Source: Aeromicrobium endophyticum (GTDB lineage: Bacteria; Actinomycetota; Actinomycetes; Propionibacteriales; Nocardioidaceae). From it: DNA of 64,000 nucleotides. Below, in pieces: positions 58,855 to 64,000 of this stretch. The notes under the pieces are model-generated. The model searched no databases, was not told where the DNA came from, and saw only the letters and a program-made list of their open reading frames with translations. The stretch is from positions 992,001 through 1,056,000 of the forward strand of contig NZ_QUBR01000001.1 in the NCBI RefSeq assembly GCF_003586285.1. Direction: 5' to 3'. The position numbers were made by a program, and so were the translations under genes. The first letter of the stretch is position 1. The number at the start of each line of letters is the position of its first letter.

Positions 58855-60210
58855 GTGATCGTCGTCGCCCTCGTGATCCTGGCCCTGGGGCTGGCGACCG
58901 CACCGCTGGCCCGCTCCGGAGCCGTCGCCCGGCCCCCGGTGGCCGCCCACGTGCCCGGCCAGCCGATCTGGGTGCGCCCGACGCCCCCGTTCCGCTTCCG
59001 GGTGTGGGCCGTGGCGGCCGCGCTGTCGATCGTGCTGACGGTCGTCGCCATCGCTTTCCAGCCGGCGTTCCAGGTCGCGGCCGCCTTCTTGGGCCTGGCC
59101 GTGCTCGGGCTCATCACGGCGATCTTCCGTCGTTACCGCAGCGGATGCGCCGAGGTCCGTGCCGCGGTCGACGCCTTCGAGCCGCGCATCGCGATGCCCT
59201 ACGCCGGCAAGGCCGGGCATCACATCGGCATGTGGTCGCCGTGGATCGAGCGCACCGGCATCCCGTGGGTCGTCGTCGCCCGCTCGCGGGCCCTGTTCGA
59301 GCAGCTCGCCGAGATGTACCCGACGACGCCGATCGTCCAGGGCGACGTCCCGCCCAGCGTCACGCTCGCGCTCTACCCGCACGGCGCCGCGAGCAACACC
59401 GAGTTCATCGCGGCTGCGGACGCGACGCACGTCTTCCTCGGACACGGCGACAGCGACAAGCCGCTCAGCGCCTCCGACCGCGTGCTCGCGTACGACCTCG
59501 TCGCGGTCGCCGGCCAGGCCGCGATCGACCGGTTCGCGAACGCCGGCCTCGACGTGCCCGCCGACAAGATCCGCGTCATCGGACGTCCGCAGACCGAGGG
59601 CATCCAGCCGGGCGCCTCACGGATGCCGCGCACCCCGACCGTGCTGTACGCGCCCACGTGGCGGCACGCGGACGACGCCCTCAACGTCTCGTCGCTCGCG
59701 GTCGCCGACCGCACCGTGCAGGCGCTGCTCGACCGGGGGTGCACCGTGGTGTTCCGCCGCCACTTCGCGGGCCAGAACCACGTCGAGGCCGAGGCCATGA
59801 TCGTGCGCGTCAACGAGCTGCTCGCCGCCGACGCCGGCGCCACCGGACGTCCGCACCGCTTCGGCGCCGAGGCGATGGACGAGCCGCTCATCGAGGCATT
59901 CAACTCCGCCGACGCGATGGTCTCCGACATCTCCGGCATCGTGGTCGACTTCATGGCCAGCCTCAAGCCGCTGGTGATGTACGCCGCCCAGTTCGACGAT
60001 CCCGACGCGTTCCGCGCCGCGCACCCGACGGCGCAGGCCGCCTACGTCGTCGACCGCGACCTGACGCAGCTGGACGCCGCGCTCGACGCCGCTCTCGGCA
60101 AGGATCCGCTCGCCGGTGCCCGCCGCGAGCGCGCCGACTACTACCTCGGTCGCGACCGCGCCGAGCCGGCGCAGCGCTTCATCGACCTGCTCGAGGAGCT
60201 GGGCGGCTAG
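58855..60210 (+). CDS. CDP-glycerol glycerophosphotransferase-like protein (TagF/TagB type)
   Basis: A 451-residue protein with two or three N-terminal membrane helices (about 2-18, 50-68, 72-90) and a cytoplasmic glycosyl/glycerophosphate-transferase domain. Family motifs: VLYAPTWRHADD (conserved APTWR), TVVFRRHF and the late SDISGIVVDFMASLKPLVMY, equivalent to the SD.SS...DF motif of teichoic-acid polymerases. It would use CDP-glycerol or a similar donor to build wall or capsule polymers. The GTG at 58855 is the only close start. Divergent from the SDR gene. Confidence 0.82.
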   Translation: MIVVALVILALGLATAPLARSGAVARPPVAAHVPGQPIWVRPTPPFRFRVWAVAAALSIVLTVVAIAFQPAFQVAAAFLGLAVLGLITAIFRRYRSGCAEVRAAVDAFEPRIAMPYAGKAGHHIGMWSPWIERTGIPWVVVARSRALFEQLAEMYPTTPIVQGDVPPSVTLALYPHGAASNTEFIAAADATHVFLGHGDSDKPLSASDRVLAYDLVAVAGQAAIDRFANAGLDVPADKIRVIGRPQTEGIQPGASRMPRTPTVLYAPTWRHADDALNVSSLAVADRTVQALLDRGCTVVFRRHFAGQNHVEAEAMIVRVNELLAADAGATGRPHRFGAEAMDEPLIEAFNSADAMVSDISGIVVDFMASLKPLVMYAAQFDDPDAFRAAHPTAQAAYVVDRDLTQLDAALDAALGKDPLAGARRERADYYLGRDRAEPAQRFIDLLEELGG

Positions 60211-60225
60211 ACCCGCTCCGGGACG

Positions 60226-61659
60226 TCAGGGGGCTCGCGTGAGCGCGACCTCCGGCTCGGCCTGCGCCCGAGCCGACGTGTACGACGGCACCCGCGGGAC
60301 CAGCAGGGCCAGGCCCACCGTCGCCAGTGCCGAGACGGCCAGCACGAGGAAGCCGTCGCGGTAGCCGACCTCGAGCGGGAAGCCGCCGGCACCGGTGCGG
60401 GCCGTGATGATGCCGCCCATCACTGCGGTGCCGATCGAGCCGCCGATGAGCCGGATGTTGGCGTTCATCCCACTGGCGACACCGGTCTGGTGCGGCGGCA
60501 CCGAGGCCAGCACGACGCCCGCCAGGCTCGAGACGATGCAGCCCACCCCGACGCCCTGCAGCACCATCAGCAGGCTGACGTGCCACGACTCGCCGTGGAA
60601 CATGGCCACGCCCCCGAACGCCACGACGCTGGCCGCAGCACCGACGCTGATGACCCGGCGCGCCGTGAACCGCCGCACGAGCCGCGGTGCGACGAAGCCC
60701 GTCACGAACGCGGCCACCGACGTCGGCAGCAGCACCCAGCCGGACTGCGAGATCGTGGCGCCGAAGCCGTAGCCGGACGCCACGGGCGTCTGCAGCAGCT
60801 GCGGCAGGAAGCCCAGCGATGCGAACGTCCCGAAGCCGGCGGCGAACGCGACGGCGTTGGACGTCCACACCCCGCGCTCACGCATCAGGTCGAGGTCGAT
60901 CAAGGGGACGGAGACGCGGCGCTCGGACACGACCCACGCCACGCCCAGCACCACCGCGGTGGCGAACAGCCCGAGGATCTCCATGGACGCCCATCCGCGG
61001 GTGTTGCCCTCGCTGACCGCGAGGAGCAGTGCCACGAGCCATCCCGCGAGCAGCACCGCGGGCAGGAAGCTGATGCGGCCGCTCGACCGCACGGGCGACT
61101 CCGGGACGAACAGCACCGCACCCACTGCGGCGACGGCCGTGACGATCGCTGGCAGCCAGAACAGCCACGTGTAGCCGAGGCCGTCGACGATCGGCCCGGC
61201 CAGCACGATGCCGATGCCGAAGGCGGCGGACAGCAGCGAGGCCACCAGGCCGACGGCCGTCCCCGACCGCGCGGGAGGGACCTCGTCGCGGATGATGCCG
61301 AAGGCCAGGGGCAGCACGCCGCCGCCGAGACCCTGCACGACCCGAGCGGCGATCAGCCACTCGATGCTGGGCGCGAGGGCCGCCATCGCCGAGCCGGACG
61401 CGAGCAGCGACAGCGTCACCACCAACATCCTCTGCTTGCCCACCGCGTCGCCGATGCGGCCGATCAAGGGCGTCGCGACGGCTGCGGACAGCAGGTACGC
61501 CGTCAGCACCCAGGTGACGGTCGACTGGTCGGAGTCGAAGCGCTCCCGCACCTGCGACAGCACCGGGTAGATCAGCGACTGGAGCAGGCCGAAGGCACCC
61601 GTGCCGAGCGCCAGCACGGCGACGGTCGTCCGGGTGCCTCCCGATCTCGGCAGGGGCAC
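60226..61659 (-). CDS. MFS drug-efflux transporter (DHA2, second of a tandem pair)
   Basis: A 477-residue 14-helix DHA2 major facilitator. Motif A is IGRIGDAVGKQRMLVV; helix 5 region AAFGIGIVLAGPIVDGLGY; later GYGFGATISQSGWVLLPTSV. It is clearly paralogous to the transporter encoded immediately upstream (4-base gap) and more distantly to the one at 24228. GTG start. Co-transcribed with that gene, and probably controlled by the TetR protein encoded at 63207. Confidence 0.9.
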   Translation of the reverse strand: MPLPRSGGTRTTVAVLALGTGAFGLLQSLIYPVLSQVRERFDSDQSTVTWVLTAYLLSAAVATPLIGRIGDAVGKQRMLVVTLSLLASGSAMAALAPSIEWLIAARVVQGLGGGVLPLAFGIIRDEVPPARSGTAVGLVASLLSAAFGIGIVLAGPIVDGLGYTWLFWLPAIVTAVAAVGAVLFVPESPVRSSGRISFLPAVLLAGWLVALLLAVSEGNTRGWASMEILGLFATAVVLGVAWVVSERRVSVPLIDLDLMRERGVWTSNAVAFAAGFGTFASLGFLPQLLQTPVASGYGFGATISQSGWVLLPTSVAAFVTGFVAPRLVRRFTARRVISVGAAASVVAFGGVAMFHGESWHVSLLMVLQGVGVGCIVSSLAGVVLASVPPHQTGVASGMNANIRLIGGSIGTAVMGGIITARTGAGGFPLEVGYRDGFLVLAVSALATVGLALLVPRVPSYTSARAQAEPEVALTRAP

Positions 61660-61663
61660 GGCG

Positions 61664-63109
61664 TCAGGCGCTCATGACCGCGAGCTCGCGGTCGATGCGC
61701 TCCTGCTCGAGCTTGTCCTCGATGGCCTTCTCGGACATCGAGGGGATGGCCAGGCCGGCTGCGGCCGCCGCGAGCAGCGCGACGCCCAGGACGACGAAGC
61801 CCGCCGTGTAGCCGACCTCCTTCGGGAAGCCGCTGGGCAGGAAGTGCGCCGTGACGATGCTGGCCATGACCGCGGTGCCGATCGAGCCGCCGATGGTGCG
61901 GATGTTGGCGTTCATGCCGCTGGCCACGCCGGTCTGCTCAGGAGTGACGGCAGCGACGATGAGGCCTGCGAGGCACGCGAACGCCAGTCCGATACCCGTG
62001 CCGGTGATGGCGTTGGAGACCGCGACCTGCCACGGCTCGGCGTGGAACGCGGCCATCATGAACATGCCGACGGCGGCGAGCACGGACCCGAAGACGACGA
62101 CCGTCTTGGGGCCGATGCGCCGGGCGATGGGCGCGGCGACCAGGCCGGTCAGGAAGCTCATGATGGCCGACGGCAGCAGGATCATGCCCGACTCGGTGAT
62201 GGTCGAGCCGAAGCCGTATCCGGCCGAGCTGGGCGTCTGGTTGAACTGCGGGATGAAGCCGAACGAGGCGTACATGCCGACGCCGAGCAGCAGGGCGACC
62301 AGGTTGGTGGTCCACACGCCGGGCAGGCGCATCATCTTCATGTCGATCAAGGGGACGTCGACGACCAGCTCGACGCGCACCCACGCGACGGCGAGCACGG
62401 CGGCGGCGATCAGCAGGCCGATGGTCTTGGCGTCGCCCCAGCCCCACTGCGGGGCCTGGCTGAGCGACAGCAGCAGGGCGACGAGCCACGAGGAGAGCAG
62501 GATCGCCGGGACGATCGCGATGCGTCCCGGCGTGCGCACCGGCGACTCCGGCACCAGGACGGCGGCGACGACGGCGGCCACCGCGGTGACGATGAAGGGC
62601 AGCCAGAACAGCCAGTGGTAGCTGAGCGCGGACGACAGCGGGCCGGCGATCACGATGCCGGCGCCGAAGCCGACGGCCAGCAGCGACGAGACGATGCTGA
62701 CGGCGCCGCCGATCTTCTCGCGCGGGAACTCGTCACGGATGATGCCGAAGGCCAGCGGCAGCACGCCGCCGCCGACGCCCTGCAGCACGCGGGCGGCGAT
62801 GAGCAGACCGATGGTCGGCGCGAGGGCCGCGGCGAGCGAGCCGATCGCCAGCGCGGCGAGCGAGATCACGAGCAGGCGCTGCTTGCCGTACGCGTCGCCG
62901 AGGCGACCCATGATCGGGGTGAAGATCGAGGCCGACAGCAGGTAGCCGGTGAGCAGCCAGGTGACGGTGTTCTGGTCGGTGTTGAACTCGGTCTCGAGCT
63001 CGGAGAGCACGGGGATGGTCAGCGACTGCATCAACGTGTACGAGGCGACGGAGACGGCGAGGACGGCGAACGTCACCCAGTAGTGGGTGCGACGAGCGGT
63101 GGAGGGCAC
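61664..63109 (-). CDS. MFS drug-efflux transporter (DHA2, first of a tandem pair)
   Basis: A 481-residue 14-helix DHA2 transporter. Motif A MGRLGDAYGKQRLLVI, helix 5 VGFGAGIVIAGPLSSAL, later GYGFGSTITESGMILLPSAI, aligned over the full length with its downstream neighbour. GTG start. The TetR gene lies about 100 bases upstream on the same strand, and a small dyad (63138-63150) sits in the gap. Confidence 0.9.
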   Translation of the reverse strand: MPSTARRTHYWVTFAVLAVSVASYTLMQSLTIPVLSELETEFNTDQNTVTWLLTGYLLSASIFTPIMGRLGDAYGKQRLLVISLAALAIGSLAAALAPTIGLLIAARVLQGVGGGVLPLAFGIIRDEFPREKIGGAVSIVSSLLAVGFGAGIVIAGPLSSALSYHWLFWLPFIVTAVAAVVAAVLVPESPVRTPGRIAIVPAILLSSWLVALLLSLSQAPQWGWGDAKTIGLLIAAAVLAVAWVRVELVVDVPLIDMKMMRLPGVWTTNLVALLLGVGMYASFGFIPQFNQTPSSAGYGFGSTITESGMILLPSAIMSFLTGLVAAPIARRIGPKTVVVFGSVLAAVGMFMMAAFHAEPWQVAVSNAITGTGIGLAFACLAGLIVAAVTPEQTGVASGMNANIRTIGGSIGTAVMASIVTAHFLPSGFPKEVGYTAGFVVLGVALLAAAAAGLAIPSMSEKAIEDKLEQERIDRELAVMSA

Positions 63110-63137
63110 AGATGTGTCTTTCGAAAGTCATGGAGAG

Positions 63138-63150
63138 AGCAACGATTGCT
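63138..63150. promoter_or_regulatory. Small dyad in the MFS tandem promoter
   Basis: AGCAA-CGA-TTGCT (63138-63150), with an additional TTGCTGCAA word just beyond, lies about 30 bases upstream of the first MFS start codon. It is a possible repressor site in a relatively AT-rich promoter. Confidence 0.4.
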
Positions 63151-63206
63151 TGCTGCAACCATCTTAGGTACGGCCGTGTTCCCGATCCCAGCGAACGTGC
63201 TCCGAC

Positions 63207-63770
63207 TCACGCTCCCCCGGCGACACCCTCGATCTCGGCGAGGACGACCCGGACCAGCGGCGCCATCCGTGTGGACCGCCGCCCCCCGGCCCACCGCTCG
63301 TACGCCAACCGGAACGCCAACACGCCCAGCTCGGCCGCCAGCGTCGCCGTCACGTCCGGCACGCCCCGCTCGCGGAGGCCGCCGGCCAGGACGCCCGCGA
63401 GCATCCCCATCTTCGCGAGCTCACGCTCCTGCAGCTCGGGGTGATCGGCGATGATGCGCGCCCGGTCGCGCGACCAGTCGGGACTGCTCGTGATGCCGTC
63501 GCACGCGTTCTCGACCGCCCGGGTCACGATCTCGATCGGGGTCAGGTCGGCGGGCGCCTCGGCGACGTCCTCGGTCATCCGGGCCGCGAGCCAGTCCCCC
63601 GCGAAGAGCACCTCGCGCTTGTCGGCGTAGTGCCGGAAGAACGTGCGCTCGGTCAGGCCCGCTCGTGCGGCGATGTCGGCCACGGTCGTGCGGTCGAAGC
63701 CCTGCTCGACGAAGAGCTCGCGGGCAGCCATGGCCAGGCGGCCCTTCGCATCCGGATCCCATCGACTCAC
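63207..63770 (-). CDS. TetR-family transcriptional regulator
   Basis: A 187-residue TetR regulator. Helix-turn-helix: ARELFVEQGFDRTTVADIAARAGLTERTFFRHYADK (residues 14-50 region). The C-terminal ligand domain is less conserved. GTG start at 63768-63770 (VSRWDPDAKGR). Two strong palindromes (63786-63804 and 63818-63836) lie directly upstream, between this gene and the divergent SDR gene, so it probably represses itself and that gene; control of the downstream MFS pair is also possible. Confidence 0.88.
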   Translation of the reverse strand: MSRWDPDAKGRLAMAARELFVEQGFDRTTVADIAARAGLTERTFFRHYADKREVLFAGDWLAARMTEDVAEAPADLTPIEIVTRAVENACDGITSSPDWSRDRARIIADHPELQERELAKMGMLAGVLAGGLRERGVPDVTATLAAELGVLAFRLAYERWAGGRRSTRMAPLVRVVLAEIEGVAGGA

Positions 63771-63785
63771 GGTCCGATCCTAGGC

Positions 63786-63804
63786 GATGTCAGTAACTGA
63801 CATC
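63786..63804. promoter_or_regulatory. TetR operator 1
   Basis: GATGTCAGT-A-ACTGACATC (63786-63804) is a perfect 19-base palindrome located 16 bases upstream of the tetR start codon. Confidence 0.8.
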
Positions 63805-63817
63805 ATCTGCTATCGTC

Positions 63818-63836
63818 GATGTCAGAGACTGACATC
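63818..63836. promoter_or_regulatory. TetR operator 2
   Basis: GATGTCAG-AGA-CTGACATC (63818-63836) shares both 8-base arms with operator 1; centres are 32 bases apart, about three helical turns. A TATCGT element between the two may be the -10 region of the divergent SDR gene, so binding would block it. Confidence 0.8.
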
Positions 63837-63874
63837 ACTTGGCTCGGCTCCTCGAGCCTGTCGAAAGGACCACC

Positions 63875-64000
63875 ATGCGCATCCTCCTCACCGGAGCCTC
63901 CGGCTTCATCGGCTCGGCCGTCGTGCCCGAGCTGCTCGCCGCAGGCCACGAGGTCACCGGCCTCGCCCGCACCGACGCCGCAGCGGCGACCATCTCCCAG
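63875..64000 (+). CDS. NAD-dependent epimerase/dehydratase-type SDR (partial)
   Basis: The first 42 codons of a gene that continues past the right edge. It starts [20 protein letters not shown], the N-terminal NAD(P)-binding motif (GASGFIGS, a GxxGxxG variant) of extended or atypical SDRs. AAAGGA lies 6-10 bases before the ATG and falls inside a copy of a dispersed 20-base repeat word (63851-63870). It is divergent from tetR with twin operators between them, so it is probably the TetR target. Confidence 0.85.
   Translation, partial: MRILLTGASGFIGSAVVPELLAAGHEVTGLARTDAAAATISQ

Overview
The window is very GC-rich, densely packed actinobacterial chromosome: GTG and TTG starts are common, genes are often coupled by ATGA or GTGA overlaps, and the families present (SigB/SigF-type sigma factor, GAF-ANTAR regulator, Ku plus stand-alone LigD polymerase, GTP-type PEP carboxykinase, valine dehydrogenase with fused indolepyruvate:ferredoxin oxidoreductase, SAM-IV riboswitch) fit a soil actinomycete. 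I would guess Nocardioidaceae, perhaps Aeromicrobium-like; that is inference from gene content. No intergenic stretch exceeds about 300 bases, and no phage, IS element, rRNA or CRISPR array is visible.

Layout. 1-2.1 kb: start of a possible aldehyde dehydrogenase, a membrane protein, a tubby/LURP-like protein and a hexapeptide acetyltransferase. 2.2-10.6 kb: a stress, repair and light region with Ku, a GAF-ANTAR regulator, a SigB/SigF-type sigma factor, LigD-type polymerase, a DksA-like zinc finger protein, and a bacteriophytochrome fused to a SpoIIE-type phosphatase, translationally coupled to a STAS anti-anti-sigma factor. Two near-perfect SigB/SigF-type promoters lie here and a third at 58.8 kb. 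10.6-12.1 kb: cyclase-family hydrolase and Nudix hydrolase. 12.2-24.2 kb: a ten-gene catabolic operon (CoA-transferase, sugar-type ABC importer, cupin, alcohol dehydrogenase, aldehyde dehydrogenase, TctA-like transporter, HMG-CoA lyase) with a divergent LysR regulator. Its enzyme set matches, step for step, oxidation of mevalonate through hydroxymethylglutarate to HMG-CoA and its cleavage.

24.2-32.4 kb: MFS pump with divergent TetR and a clear operator, class III adenylate cyclase divergent from a cyclic-nucleotide-binding protein, an unusual GTP-PEPCK paralogue lacking several expected active-site residues, and an ABC exporter. 32.5-37 kb: a secreted thioredoxin-like/Ig-like protein, a surface-anchored Pro/Ala-rich protein, and a dicarboxylate symporter. 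37.1-41.8 kb: SAM-IV riboswitch with a class V aminotransferase, then a cobalamin riboswitch with a B12 ABC importer. 41.9-47.3 kb: amino-acid catabolic pair (indolepyruvate ferredoxin oxidoreductase and valine dehydrogenase) with divergent Lrp, then tRNA-Arg. 47.5-56.5 kb: canonical PEPCK, an oxidoreductase, a four-gene coupled operon of type-VII-secretion flavour, and PEP carboxylase. 56.5-64 kb: an array of four GGTGGA-N3-TCCACC palindromes, an LLM flavin oxidoreductase, an SDR, a TagF-like glycerophosphotransferase, two tandem MFS pumps with TetR, twin TetR operators and the start of an epimerase-type SDR.

Together the window holds the PEP/oxaloacetate node (two PEPCKs and PEP carboxylase), an apparent partner-switching stress and light module with part of its possible regulon, and several self-contained catabolic and transport cassettes, each with its own local regulator.
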